Source: Janibacter terrae NBRC 107853 (GTDB taxonomy: Bacteria > Actinomycetota > Actinomycetes > Actinomycetales > Dermatophilaceae). From it: a stretch of 64,000 nucleotides of DNA. Under the pieces are notes generated by a model. It was not told the origin of the DNA. It did no database searches and saw only the letters and a program-made list of their open reading frames with translations. The stretch spans positions 744,001-808,000 of the forward strand of contig NZ_BCUV01000006.1 of the NCBI RefSeq assembly GCF_001591405.1, read 5' to 3'. Both the position numbers and the translations under genes were made by a program. Below, piece after piece: positions 37,310 to 46,217 of the stretch; within the stretch, counting starts at the first letter, position 1; each line of letters opens with the position of its first letter.

Positions 37310-38724
37310 TGGCGACGATCCACGACGCGGTGCTGCGCCCGGACAAGGTCGAGCTCGTCACCGCGTGGATGGGTGGCCAGCGCTGGTACGTCGGCGCCGG
37401 GCGGCGTCCCCGGCTCACCCGGCTCGACTCGTGGCGCCTGGACGACCCGGCCGGCGAGGTGGGCATCGAGACGATCGCCTTCCTCGACGAGTCCGGCACG
37501 ACGCCGGTCGTCTACCAGGTCCCCCTCACCTACCGCGGTGCCCCGCTCGAGGGTGCCGAGGCGGCCCTCGTCGGCGAGATGGAGCACTCGGTCCTCGGCC
37601 ACCGCTGGGTCTACGACGCACCGCACGACCCGGTGTACGTCGCCCAGCTGCTCCGGCTCGTCCGCGGCCAGGTCGCCGCCCAGGCGGGCTCGGTCTCCGA
37701 CACCGTCGACCCCGACGTCGTCGGGGCGCCGCACCCGGCGTGGCAGGACGACCCGGTCGTCGCGACGAGCCGGGTGCTCGTCGGCGAGCAGAGCAACACC
37801 TCGATCATCGTCACCCCGGAGCCCGGCACCGGCGCCCCGGTGATCATCAAGGTCTTCCGCACCCTCTCCCCCGGCGAGAACCCCGACATCACGCTGCAGG
37901 GCGCGCTCGCGGCGAGCCACTCCCCCTTCGTCCCGGCGAGCGTGGGCCATGTGGCCGGCGCCTGGCAGCGCCCCGACGGCAGCGGGCGCGACCTCGGCCA
38001 GGTCGTCTTCGCGCAGGAGTACCTCGAGGGCGCGACCGACGCGTGGCGCGTGGCGCTGCGGCAGGCCGCCGAGGGCGAGGACTTCTCACCGCGAGCCCGC
38101 GAGCTCGGCCGGGTGCTGGCGCGCGTCCACGAGGACCTCGCGCGGGCCCTGCCGTGCGTGCCCGCCGACCGCGACGTCGTCGAGCAGCACGTGGGCTCGA
38201 TGCGCCGCCGCTCCGCGCGGGCCATGAGCGAGGTGCCCGCGCTCGCTGCCCACCAGGCAGCGGTCGAGCACGTGCTCGATCGCGCGCTCGAGGCGGACTG
38301 GCCCGCGCTGCAACGCATCCACGGCGACCTGCACCTGGGCCAGGTGCTCGACGTCCCCGACCGCGGGTGGGTGCTCATCGACTTCGAGGGTGAGCCCTTG
38401 CGGCCGCTGGCCGAGCGCAACGACGTGGACTCCCCCCTTCGCGATGTCGCCGGTGTCCTGCGCTCCATCGACTACGTCGTCGGCACCGTCGCCCGGACCC
38501 ACCCCGGCGTCGACGCCGGGCCGTGGGGCCGGGCCGCGCAGACCGCCTTCCTCGACGGCTACGCCGAGGTCGGCACCGATCCCCGCACGCACGGCGCGCT
38601 GCTCACCGCCCACGTCCTCGACAAGGCCCTCTACGAGGTCGTCTACGAGGCCCACCATCGGCCGGGGTGGCTCGCGCTGCCCACGGCCGCCGTCGAAGCA
38701 CTGGTCCGGGAGGTCCCGTCATGA
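37309..38724 (+). CDS. mak: Maltokinase (Pep2/Mak)
   Basis: A 471-residue kinase that phosphorylates maltose to maltose-1-phosphate, the GlgE donor. The N-terminal cap domain is followed by an aminoglycoside-phosphotransferase-like fold with ATP-binding EQSNTSIIV, the catalytic loop RIHGDLHLGQVL and the metal-binding IDFEGEPLRPLAERN. In many Actinobacteria it follows or is fused to trehalose synthase treS. Here it follows glgE directly and no treS is present in the window. It overlaps glgB by 4 nt. Confidence 0.94.
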   Translation: MATIHDAVLRPDKVELVTAWMGGQRWYVGAGRRPRLTRLDSWRLDDPAGEVGIETIAFLDESGTTPVVYQVPLTYRGAPLEGAEAALVGEMEHSVLGHRWVYDAPHDPVYVAQLLRLVRGQVAAQAGSVSDTVDPDVVGAPHPAWQDDPVVATSRVLVGEQSNTSIIVTPEPGTGAPVIIKVFRTLSPGENPDITLQGALAASHSPFVPASVGHVAGAWQRPDGSGRDLGQVVFAQEYLEGATDAWRVALRQAAEGEDFSPRARELGRVLARVHEDLARALPCVPADRDVVEQHVGSMRRRSARAMSEVPALAAHQAAVEHVLDRALEADWPALQRIHGDLHLGQVLDVPDRGWVLIDFEGEPLRPLAERNDVDSPLRDVAGVLRSIDYVVGTVARTHPGVDAGPWGRAAQTAFLDGYAEVGTDPRTHGALLTAHVLDKALYEVVYEAHHRPGWLALPTAAVEALVREVPS

Positions 38725-40928
38725 CACCCGTCCCCGAGTCCGCCCTGCCGGGCGCCCTGTGGGCCGTGGCCAACGGCCGCAGCGCCCAGCCCCACGACGT
38801 CCTCGGCCAGCACGTCGAGGCCGCCGGCCTGCGCGTGCGGGTCCGGCGACCGCTCGCCACCCGCGTGCGGGTGCGCTTCGAGGACGACGTCGTGGTCGAC
38901 CTCGAGCACGAGCGGGACGGGATCTTCTCCGGCGTGCGTACCGATGCGAGCCGCACGATGGACTACCGCGTGCTCACCACGTGGGAGGACGGCGTCGAGC
39001 ACCTCGGCGACGACCCGTACCGCTTCGCCCCGACGCTCGGCGAGGTCGACCTGCACCTCGTCGGCGAGGGTCGCCACGAGCAGCTGTGGACCGTGCTCGG
39101 TGCGCACCTGCGCTCCTACGACGGGCCGATGGGCACGGTCACCGGTGTCTCCTTCGCCGTGTGGGCGCCGCGGGCCAAGGCCGTGCACGTCATCGGTGAC
39201 TTCAACGGCTGGGACGAGTCGCTGCTGCCCATGAGGCTGCTCGGCGACTCCGGCGTCTGGGAGCTCTTCGTCCCGGGGGTGGACCTCGGCGACGTCTACA
39301 AGTTCGCCGTGCGCGGCGCCGACGACGTGCTGCGGCACAAGGCCGACCCGATGGCCCGCCTCGCCGAGACCGCCCCCGCGACCGGCTCGGTGGTCACCGG
39401 CTCGACGTACACCTGGCGCGACGACGCGTGGCTGGCCGAGCGCGCCCAGCGCGACCCGCACGACCAGCGGATGAGCATCTACGAGGTGCACCCCGGGTCC
39501 TGGCGCCCCGGCCTCGGGTGGCGCGGCCTGGCCGACGAGCTCGTCGAGTACGTGCGCGAGCACGGCTTCACGCACGTCGAGCTCATGCCGGTCATGGACC
39601 ACCCGTACCCGCCGTCGTGGGGCTACCACGTGACGAGCTACTTCGCGCCCAACTCGCGCTTCGGCTCCCCGGACGACCTGCGCCACCTCGTCGACGAGCT
39701 GCACGCGGCCGGCATCGGGGTCATCCTCGACTGGGTGCCGGGGCACTTCGCCACCGACGAGTGGGCGCTCGTGCGCTTCGACGGGCTGCCGCTGTACGAG
39801 CACCCGGACCCGCGGCGCGGGTGGCAGCCCGACTGGGGCAGCTACGTGTTCGACTTCGGGCGACCCGAGGTGCGCAACTTCCTCGTGGCCAACGCGCTGT
39901 ACTGGCTCGAGGAGTTCCACGTCGACGGGCTGCGCGTGGACGGCGTCGCCTCGATGCTCTACCTCGACTACTCGCGCCGGGACGGCGAGTGGATCCCCAA
40001 CCACCACGGTGGCCGGGAGAACCTCGAGGCCGTCGCCCTCCTCCAGGAGGTCAACGCCACCGCCTACCGCCGCTCCCCCGGCATCGTCACCGTCGCCGAG
40101 GAGTCGACCGCCTGGCCGGGCGTGACGGCCCCGACGCACGAGGGCGGTCTGGGCTTCGGGCTGAAGTGGAACATGGGCTGGATGAACGACGCCCTGCGCT
40201 ACCTGGGCGAGGACCCGGTCAACCGGCAGCACCACCACCAGCTGCTGAGCTTCGCGATGATGTACGCGTACGCCGAGAGCTACCTGCTGCCGATCAGCCA
40301 CGACGAGGTCGTGCACGGCAAGGGGTCGATGCCCTACAAGATCCCGGGCGAGGACGACCAGCGGTTCGCGACCCTGCGCGCCTTCTACGCCTACCAGTGG
40401 GCCTTCCCGGGCAAGCAGCTGCTCTTCATGGGCACCGAGTTCGGCCAGACGAGCGAGTGGTCCGAGAGCCGGTCGCTCGACTGGTACCTGCTCGAGCACG
40501 CGCCGCACCGGCGGCTGCTCGACCTCGTCGGGGGGCTCAACGCCTTCGCGGAGCAGCACCCCGCGATGTGGGCGCTCGACGCGGAGCCGGCGGGGTTCCG
40601 CTGGCTCGACGCCGACGACAACCAGGGCAACACCGTCTCCTTCCTGCGCTTCGGGCAGGCGGACGGCTCCGGCGACGTGGTCGCCGTGGTCGTGAACTTC
40701 GGCGGGTCCGACCGTGCCCCCCTTCGCATCGGTGTGCCGAAGGGGGGTCGCTGGGTGGTCGGTCTCGACACCTCGGGCTACGACGCCGCCGGCTCACCGA
40801 GCCAGGCGGGTGTCGTCATCGAGGCGCAGGAGCGACCCTGGCAGGACCAGCCGTGGTCGCTCGAGGTGCGGGTGGCCGCGCTCTCGGCGGTCTACCTCAC
40901 CCCTGCGGGGGCCCCGACTCGCCCCTGA
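38721..40928 (+). CDS. glgB: 1,4-alpha-glucan branching enzyme
   Basis: A 735-residue GH13_9 enzyme that introduces alpha-1,6 branches. Two N-terminal carbohydrate modules (N1 to about 110, CBM48 about 120-220 with FAVWAPRAKAVHVIGDFNGWD) precede the catalytic domain: YEVHPGSW, SWGYHVTSYFAPNSRFG, DWVPGHF, GLRVDGVASMLYLDYSR (nucleophile Asp), VAEESTAWPGVT (Glu) and PISHDEVVHGKGS. It is last in glgE-mak-glgB. Confidence 0.97.
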   Translation: MTPVPESALPGALWAVANGRSAQPHDVLGQHVEAAGLRVRVRRPLATRVRVRFEDDVVVDLEHERDGIFSGVRTDASRTMDYRVLTTWEDGVEHLGDDPYRFAPTLGEVDLHLVGEGRHEQLWTVLGAHLRSYDGPMGTVTGVSFAVWAPRAKAVHVIGDFNGWDESLLPMRLLGDSGVWELFVPGVDLGDVYKFAVRGADDVLRHKADPMARLAETAPATGSVVTGSTYTWRDDAWLAERAQRDPHDQRMSIYEVHPGSWRPGLGWRGLADELVEYVREHGFTHVELMPVMDHPYPPSWGYHVTSYFAPNSRFGSPDDLRHLVDELHAAGIGVILDWVPGHFATDEWALVRFDGLPLYEHPDPRRGWQPDWGSYVFDFGRPEVRNFLVANALYWLEEFHVDGLRVDGVASMLYLDYSRRDGEWIPNHHGGRENLEAVALLQEVNATAYRRSPGIVTVAEESTAWPGVTAPTHEGGLGFGLKWNMGWMNDALRYLGEDPVNRQHHHQLLSFAMMYAYAESYLLPISHDEVVHGKGSMPYKIPGEDDQRFATLRAFYAYQWAFPGKQLLFMGTEFGQTSEWSESRSLDWYLLEHAPHRRLLDLVGGLNAFAEQHPAMWALDAEPAGFRWLDADDNQGNTVSFLRFGQADGSGDVVAVVVNFGGSDRAPLRIGVPKGGRWVVGLDTSGYDAAGSPSQAGVVIEAQERPWQDQPWSLEVRVAALSAVYLTPAGAPTRP

Positions 40929-40953
40929 CGCCCTCCTGAACCGCCCGGGACGT

Positions 40954-41026
40954 TGCATTGCCCTAGGGGAATGCACGCCCCGGGAGCGCGAGACCCTGCA
41001 TTGCCCTAGGGGAATGCAGGGTCTCG
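40954..41026. terminator. Tandem CCTAGG-centred hairpins between glgB and the YbbN-like gene
   Basis: The same 22-bp near-palindrome, TGCATT-gCCCTAGGGg-AATGCA, occurs twice, at 40954-40975 and 40997-41018. The outer stems differ: CCCGGG-type around the first, and perfect CGAGACCC/GGGTCTCG (40989-40996 and 41019-41026) around the second. The genes converge here, so termination in both directions is plausible. Confidence 0.75.
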
Positions 41027-41043
41027 GAGCGTAGGAAGAGGCG

Positions 41044-41979
41044 TCAGAAGAGGGCACTCATGAGCGTCGTACGGCCCTTGCGGACGCGCTCGTCCTGGTT
41101 GCCGACGACGGCGAAGAGGTCCAGCAGGTGGGCCTTGACCCGGTCGCGGTCCTCCCCCGCGGTGACGCGGACGAGGTCGATCAGGCGCGTGAAGGCGTCC
41201 TCGACATGACCACCGAGCACGTCGAGGTCGGCGACGACGAGGGCGGCGTCGACGTCGTGCGGGTCACCGGCCGCGGCCGCCCGGGCGGCGTGGAGGTCCA
41301 CCCCGCGGGTGCGCTTCATCAGGCCGACCTGGGCGAGCCCGAGCTGCGCGTCGGTGTCCTTGGGGTCAGCGGCGATCGCCTGCTCGTAGGCGGCGGCCGC
41401 GGCGTCCAGGTCGTCGCGCTCGATCGCGTCGTAGGCCTCCTGGTGCAGCGGCGGCAGGTCGTCCTGCGTGTCGGCCTCGGCGGGCTGCGCGCTGACGCGC
41501 CCGGTGACGCCGTGCTGCACCGCCACCTGGAGCAGCTGGTCGACCACCTGACGGAACTGCTCCGGGTCGACGATCCCGCTGAAGAGCGGCACCGGCTGGC
41601 CGGCCACGAGACCGAGCGCGAGCGGCACCTCCGGCGGCTGGACCGCCTGCATGATGCCGGGGTTGGTCGCCACGTCGATCCCGACGACCTGTACGCGTCC
41701 CTCGAGGGTGCTGGCGATCGCGAGCGCGTCGTCGAGCAGCACACGGCTCTGCGGGTGCTCGGAGGACCACACGACGGCCACGGCCGGGACGACCGAGGTC
41801 CGACCGACGATGGTGTTGAAGGTCGCGTCGGTCGCCTCGATGAGGAGACCGTCGGCAGGTGCACCAGCGGCGCCACCGGCCGCGGGGGCTGCGGGAGCTC
41901 CCGGACCGGCACCGGGGGCCGATCCGGCGAGACGGGACAGGTCGACGGCGCCGCGCAGGGCTCGGGTCGGGTCGCTCAT
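41044..41979 (-). CDS. YbbN/CnoX-like thioredoxin-fold TPR protein lacking CXXC
   Basis: A 311-residue protein: an Ala/Pro/Gly-rich N-terminal 40 residues, a thioredoxin fold (about 45-150, with the strand VPAVAVVWSSEHPQS and the cis-Pro PPEVPLALG) and TPR-like repeats (about 175-305). This is the co-chaperone YbbN/CnoX layout. The redox CXXC is replaced by Ser-Ser-Glu-His, so disulfide chemistry is not expected and a holdase/scaffold role is inferred. ATG 41979 is taken as start; ATG 41988 is an alternative. Confidence 0.8.
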   Translation of the reverse strand: MSDPTRALRGAVDLSRLAGSAPGAGPGAPAAPAAGGAAGAPADGLLIEATDATFNTIVGRTSVVPAVAVVWSSEHPQSRVLLDDALAIASTLEGRVQVVGIDVATNPGIMQAVQPPEVPLALGLVAGQPVPLFSGIVDPEQFRQVVDQLLQVAVQHGVTGRVSAQPAEADTQDDLPPLHQEAYDAIERDDLDAAAAAYEQAIAADPKDTDAQLGLAQVGLMKRTRGVDLHAARAAAAGDPHDVDAALVVADLDVLGGHVEDAFTRLIDLVRVTAGEDRDRVKAHLLDLFAVVGNQDERVRKGRTTLMSALF

Positions 41980-42025
41980 GCCAGCCATTGTCTCCCACGG
42001 CCGGGGCCGCGCGTCGACCCCCCGG

Positions 42026-43006
42026 TCAGGAGCCCTTCGCCGACTCGAGCACGTCGCTAGCGCCGACGACGCGGGCCTTGCCCTCGGCCGGCGTGACGAG
42101 CGCGAGGGTCTCGGCGTGCTTGATCGACAGGGCGCGCTCGACGGTCGAGGTGTCGAGCACGTCCTTGAGGGCGGCCTGCTCGAGCTTGAGCTCCTTGAGC
42201 TTCTTCGTCGCGGTGATCGTGTCGGTGCGCGTCATCGGCAGGAAGGTGATCGCCCCGCCGTCGGCGAGCGCGAAGGAGACCGCGTCGCCCTCCGCGACCG
42301 CCTGGCGCTGGCGGTAGTACGCGAGGTCACCCAGGTCGGCCTTCGTCGCCCGGGCGTTCTTGCGCAGGGCCGCGGAGAAGGCATCGCTCACCGAGACGTC
42401 CTCGGGTGTTTTCGTCGACGACGAAGGGAAGGCGACACCCTTCGCCCAGGCGGTCGCCGCGTCCCGGACGTCCTTGCCGGGCGCCGCGACGGTGACCTTG
42501 GTCCCCTCGTCGAGCGGGGCGAGCGCGGGCACGCTGGCACCCGCGGCCATCGGCACGTCGGCGAAGAGGGTGAAGGGCTGGTCGGCCTGCTCGGCGACGA
42601 GGACGTGCAGGTACTGCACGTCGCCCGAGCGCGAGGTGGCCAGGACGGCGCGCGGCCACGTGGCGCCGCGGCTCACCGCGAGGACCTTGAGCCCCTCGAC
42701 CTGCGTCGAGGTGCGTGTGGTCCTGTCCTTGCTGGCGACGGCCGCCCGCACCTCGCGCAGGGCCGGCCCGGAGAGGACCTCCTCACGCGCGGTCTCAGCG
42801 GCCTTGCCGCTCTTGCGGCTGACGTCGACGGCCTCGGTGACGACGCGGTCGGCCACCTGCCGTGCCGTGGTGGAGGTCACGGACGCGCCCGAGGACTGCT
42901 CGGCCGGGGCGTCGTGGATCCCGGCGATCGAGGCCCCCAGGCCGCAGCCGCCGAGGGTCAGGGGTGCCGCGACGAGGGCAGCGACGAGGGTGGTGCGCCG
43001 GCTCAT
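42026..43006 (-). CDS. Lipoprotein of unknown function
   Basis: A 326-residue protein with a lipoprotein signal (MSRRTTLVAALVAAPLTLGGC, lipid-anchored Cys21). The mature part is rich in Ala, Thr and Lys, with no motif I can name. It has two roughly similar halves of alternating strands and helices. It is translationally coupled to the upstream membrane protein gene (ATGA overlap), suggesting a shared envelope function. Confidence 0.65.
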   Translation of the reverse strand: MSRRTTLVAALVAAPLTLGGCGLGASIAGIHDAPAEQSSGASVTSTTARQVADRVVTEAVDVSRKSGKAAETAREEVLSGPALREVRAAVASKDRTTRTSTQVEGLKVLAVSRGATWPRAVLATSRSGDVQYLHVLVAEQADQPFTLFADVPMAAGASVPALAPLDEGTKVTVAAPGKDVRDAATAWAKGVAFPSSSTKTPEDVSVSDAFSAALRKNARATKADLGDLAYYRQRQAVAEGDAVSFALADGGAITFLPMTRTDTITATKKLKELKLEQAALKDVLDTSTVERALSIKHAETLALVTPAEGKARVVGASDVLESAKGS

Positions 43007-43641
43007 GCGGCCTCCTCACGGTCGGGGCGCGCGGCCCGGTGGCGGATCATCCCCACGAGCCCGCTGCGGACGAGCAGGGCCACCCCGGCGAGGAGGAGGA
43101 CGAGACCGACGACGAGGGTGACGACGGCCATGGTCCCCCAGCCGCTGTCCTCGACGGTCATGGTCACGGAGTCGATCTCGGCGCCGTCGGCAGCGGCGAC
43201 CACGAGGGTCTGCGGCGCCTGCGACTGCTCGATCGTGCGGCTGATCTCGCCGGACGCGGTGCCGGACTCCTGCCACACGTCGAGGCCCGCGGGGTCGACG
43301 GGGTCCGTGGACCCGACCTCGGCGCTCGTGAGCGCCCAGTCCGACACCGCGACGCCCGAGACCTCGGCGCGCGTGGCGTCACCCAGGACGGCCTCGGCGT
43401 CGGAGGGCCGGGCGGTGCCGGCCCACAGCTCGCCGGAGCCGGCGGCGGTGACCTCGACGGGGTGGTCGACGCGGTTGAGCACGTCGGGGTCGAGGACGAC
43501 GACCCGCTGGCCGGGGTCGGCGGTGAAGGTGGCCGTGCCGGAGGTGCCGAGGTTGGCGAGGAACCAACCCCCGACAATCGCGGCGACGAGGCCGGCGAGT
43601 GCCAGGACGACGCCGGCGACGCGCTGGATGAGCGTGCTCAC
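43003..43641 (-). CDS. Envelope protein with terminal transmembrane helices
   Basis: A 212-residue protein. A transmembrane helix lies at about 8-30 and a second at about 170-192, with an outside domain of about 135 residues between them and a basic cytoplasmic tail RHRAARPDRE. No recognised family. It forms a two-gene unit with the lipoprotein. The 106-bp gap upstream (43642-43747) contains GC-rich inverted segments but no clear promoter. Confidence 0.6.
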   Translation of the reverse strand: MSTLIQRVAGVVLALAGLVAAIVGGWFLANLGTSGTATFTADPGQRVVVLDPDVLNRVDHPVEVTAAGSGELWAGTARPSDAEAVLGDATRAEVSGVAVSDWALTSAEVGSTDPVDPAGLDVWQESGTASGEISRTIEQSQAPQTLVVAAADGAEIDSVTMTVEDSGWGTMAVVTLVVGLVLLLAGVALLVRSGLVGMIRHRAARPDREEAA

Positions 43642-43747
43642 GTGGGTGCTTTCGGTCAGGGTTCAGGGGACGTCTGCCGCTCGGGCGGACGATCAACCAT
43701 GACAAATCCTGCAGAAGGTCACAAATCGGTCACGGAGCCGGGACGGC

Positions 43748-44050
43748 TCAGTCCTCGGCGAGGAGGCCCGCCACGCGCTCGACCTTCGCGCTCATCTGGC
43801 CGGTGCGACCGGCCCGGATGTCGGCCTTCATGACCAGCCCGACGCGGTCGCCGAAGGGCTCCATGGCATCGACGCAGGCCTTGACGACGGCCATGACCTC
43901 GTCCCACTCCCCCTCGATCGTCGTGAACATCGAGCCGAGGTCGTGCGGCAGCCCGCTGTCGCGCACGACCCGCAGCGCGGCGGCGACCGCCTCGGCGTAG
44001 GAGCCGTCGGCGTCCGGGGAGGACGGGGCGATGGAGAACGCAAGCAGCAC
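43748..44050 (-). CDS. MTH1187/YkoF-type thiamine-binding protein
   Basis: A 100-residue protein of the MTH1187 family: LLAFSIAPSSPDADGSYAEAVAAALRVVRDSGLPHDLGSMFTTIEGEWDEVMAVVKACVDAM. These form dimers of ferredoxin-like domains binding thiamine or related ligands in the cytoplasm. The GTG at 44050 has a strong SD, GGAGG. It follows the kinase gene by 29 bp. Confidence 0.82.
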   Translation of the reverse strand: MLLAFSIAPSSPDADGSYAEAVAAALRVVRDSGLPHDLGSMFTTIEGEWDEVMAVVKACVDAMEPFGDRVGLVMKADIRAGRTGQMSAKVERVAGLLAED

Positions 44051-44079
44051 GGGGACCTCCGGGGTCGGGAGCTGGTGGG

Positions 44080-45537
44080 TTACTGGGTCATCCGGACGAC
44101 GCCGTCGATGCGCCGCAGCCGGTACTCGTGCTCCTCGACCTCTTCCGCGCGGTCCTTGGGGTGGTAGGTGAGGCGCACCGTCACGGTGTCGGTCCTGGTG
44201 TCGAAGGAGAGCACCTGGGTGTCGACGGACTCGATCCCCGACCAGAACCCGTCGAAGCCGCCCCGGTCCTTCTGCCGGGAGGGAGCGAGCATCGCCCAGG
44301 CGGCGTCGCGGTCGCTGGTCACCGTCGAGAAGTAGTCGGTGATGAAGGTCGTGGCCTCGGCCTGCGTGATGTCCTGCATGCCACGCGAGGACGAGCTCGA
44401 GCTGGAGCTCGACGTGGAGCTGCTCGTCGACGTCTCGCTCGGGCTGGAGGTCACCGTGGCCGTCGTCGTGGTCGTCACGGGCGGCTGGGGCTCGCTGCTC
44501 GTGGCCGTCGAGGTGGTGCTCGACGAGGTGCTCGTCGAGCTCGTCGAGGACCCTGTGGTCGGCTCGTCGTCGCGCGACGCGGCCCAGGCGATCCCGGCCG
44601 CGAGCAGCACGGCCAGCCCGGCGAGGAGGAGGATCCACGGCCAGCCGCCTCGGCGTCGCGGCGGCGTCGGCGTGGGCGTCGGCGTGGGCGCGAAGGCCTC
44701 GCCCGCGCGGGAGGCGCCACCCGAGCCGCCCGCGGCGACGCTCTCGAGGCGACGGAGCACCTCGTCCATCGTCCCGCGTCGCGCCGGGTCGCGCGAGAGC
44801 ATGTCGGCGAGCACCGGCTCCAGCGGTCCTGCCCGCTCGGGTCGCCGCGGCGGCTGCGAGGAGATGCTGCGCAGGGTGGCCAGGGCGTTGCCCTGCGAGG
44901 GGTAGGCGTCGGTGCCCTCGACCGCGAAGTAGATCGTCGCGCCGAGCGCCCACACGTCGGCCGCAGGGCCGTGGTCGCCACCGATGGCGACCTCCGGGGC
45001 CATGTAGCTCGGGGTGCCGGTCACCAGACCGGTCTGGGTCAGCTGGTCGTCGGCACCGGAGCGGGCGATGCCGAAGTCGCCCAGCTTGGGTCGACCGCCG
45101 CCGATGAGGACGTTGGCAGGCTTGACGTCGCGGTGGACGATGCCGGCACGGTGCGCCGCGGCGAGCGCTCCCGCGAGCTGTGCGCCGAGGTCGGCAGCCC
45201 CCTTCGGCGTCATCGGACCGCGCTCGCGGATGGCCGAGGCGAGCGTCGGGCCGGCCACGTACTCCATGACGAGCCACGGGGTGCCGTGGTGCTCGGTGAC
45301 GTCGTAGACCGCGACGACGTTGGGGTGGTTGAGCGCGGCCGCCGCCCGGGCCTCGCGCATAGCCCGGCGGGTCTCCCCTTCGCTCTCCCCGGGGAAGTCG
45401 CCGATCTGCTTGGCCGCGACCTGGCGGCCGAGGACGGTGTCGCGGGCGAGCCAGACGGTCCCCATCCCACCGCGACCGATGGGTCGCACGGTCTCGTAGC
45501 GGCCGCCGATCAGCTCGGGCGTCGTGTCGTCAGTCAT
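44080..45537 (-). CDS. Transmembrane Ser/Thr protein kinase (PknB-like)
   Basis: A 485-residue Hanks-type kinase. The N-terminal catalytic domain has GRGGMG at 21-26, ATP-binding Lys43, HRDVKPAN with catalytic Asp137, DFG at 154-156 and a GTPSYMAPE activation/P+1 loop. A Pro/Thr repeat and one transmembrane helix (WPWILLLAGLAVLLAAGIAWAA) follow. The outside part starts with a long Ser/Thr low-complexity stalk and ends in an about 85-residue domain with no PASTA repeats. The external domain is unassigned. TACGCT lies 9 nt before ATG 45537. Confidence 0.92.
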   Translation of the reverse strand: MTDDTTPELIGGRYETVRPIGRGGMGTVWLARDTVLGRQVAAKQIGDFPGESEGETRRAMREARAAAALNHPNVVAVYDVTEHHGTPWLVMEYVAGPTLASAIRERGPMTPKGAADLGAQLAGALAAAHRAGIVHRDVKPANVLIGGGRPKLGDFGIARSGADDQLTQTGLVTGTPSYMAPEVAIGGDHGPAADVWALGATIYFAVEGTDAYPSQGNALATLRSISSQPPRRPERAGPLEPVLADMLSRDPARRGTMDEVLRRLESVAAGGSGGASRAGEAFAPTPTPTPTPPRRRGGWPWILLLAGLAVLLAAGIAWAASRDDEPTTGSSTSSTSTSSSTTSTATSSEPQPPVTTTTTATVTSSPSETSTSSSTSSSSSSSSSRGMQDITQAEATTFITDYFSTVTSDRDAAWAMLAPSRQKDRGGFDGFWSGIESVDTQVLSFDTRTDTVTVRLTYHPKDRAEEVEEHEYRLRRIDGVVRMTQ

Positions 45538-45577
45538 GTCCGGGCCAGCGTAGTGCTCGGGCTCGGCTACCGGCACG

Positions 45578-45583
45578 TAGACT
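45578..45583 (+). promoter_or_regulatory. Predicted -10 box for the Pro-rich membrane protein
   Basis: TAGACT lies about 55 nt upstream of the GTG at 45639, divergent from the kinase promoter. Confidence 0.4.
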
Positions 45584-45638
45584 GCCGCCGCGGACGTCGT
45601 CCGCGTCGCACGCCACGAAGTATCAGGGGGAAATCACC

Positions 45639-46211
45639 GTGTCCTACCCAGCGCCGCCACCGCCCGGAGGCTCCGGCAACCCGAACCCGTACCAGGCCCC
45701 GGCCTACGGCACCCCGGGCGCCTACCCGCCCCCCGGCAGCGCCCCCAAGAAGGACAACACCCTCTGGTGGATCCTCGGCATCATCGGCGGCGTCATCCTC
45801 CTGTGCTGCTGCGGTGTCGCCGGGTTCTTCATCTTCGTCGCCAACGAGGCGAGCGAAGGGATCTCGAGCTACAGCTCCTCGGCCAACTCGTCCAAGAACG
45901 CCGACGCGGCCGGCGCCACGCCCGTCTCCGAGGGCTCCTCGGTCACCGTGGACGGTGCCGCCATCCAGCCCGGCTGGTCGGTGCTGACCTCGACCGACGA
46001 CATCTCCGGCCTGAGTGTGCGCAACGACAGCGGCAGCAGCAACTCGTTCTTCCTGACCTTCTACTTCATGAAGGACGGCAACGTCATCGACGACGTCACC
46101 TGCAACACCGACTTCCTCGACGCCGGCGCGACCGACGCCGCCCCCACGTGCGTGTCGGCGATCTTCGACATCGACGACCACGACGAGATCCGCGTGGGCG
46201 AGGGTTTCTGA
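45639..46211 (+). CDS. Pro-rich single-span membrane protein with extracellular domain
   Basis: A 190-residue protein. A Pro/Gly/Tyr-rich cytoplasmic N-terminus (1-37) is followed by a transmembrane helix (about 43-67, containing LLCCCGV) and a Ser-rich outer linker. The C-terminal beta-rich domain (about 95-190) has two Cys that could pair, resembling FxLYD/DUF4352-like exported domains without a firm match. The GTG at 45639 has the SD AGGGGGA. It is divergent from the Ser/Thr kinase; whether it is a substrate is unknown. Confidence 0.65.
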   Translation: MSYPAPPPPGGSGNPNPYQAPAYGTPGAYPPPGSAPKKDNTLWWILGIIGGVILLCCCGVAGFFIFVANEASEGISSYSSSANSSKNADAAGATPVSEGSSVTVDGAAIQPGWSVLTSTDDISGLSVRNDSGSSNSFFLTFYFMKDGNVIDDVTCNTDFLDAGATDAAPTCVSAIFDIDDHDEIRVGEGF

Positions 46212-46217
46212 CCCGGC

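Noticed and set aside
44395-44575. Possible insertion or frameshift in the kinase gene
   Set aside because: The region is a Ser/Thr-rich extracellular stalk in continuous frame, common in actinobacterial membrane kinases.
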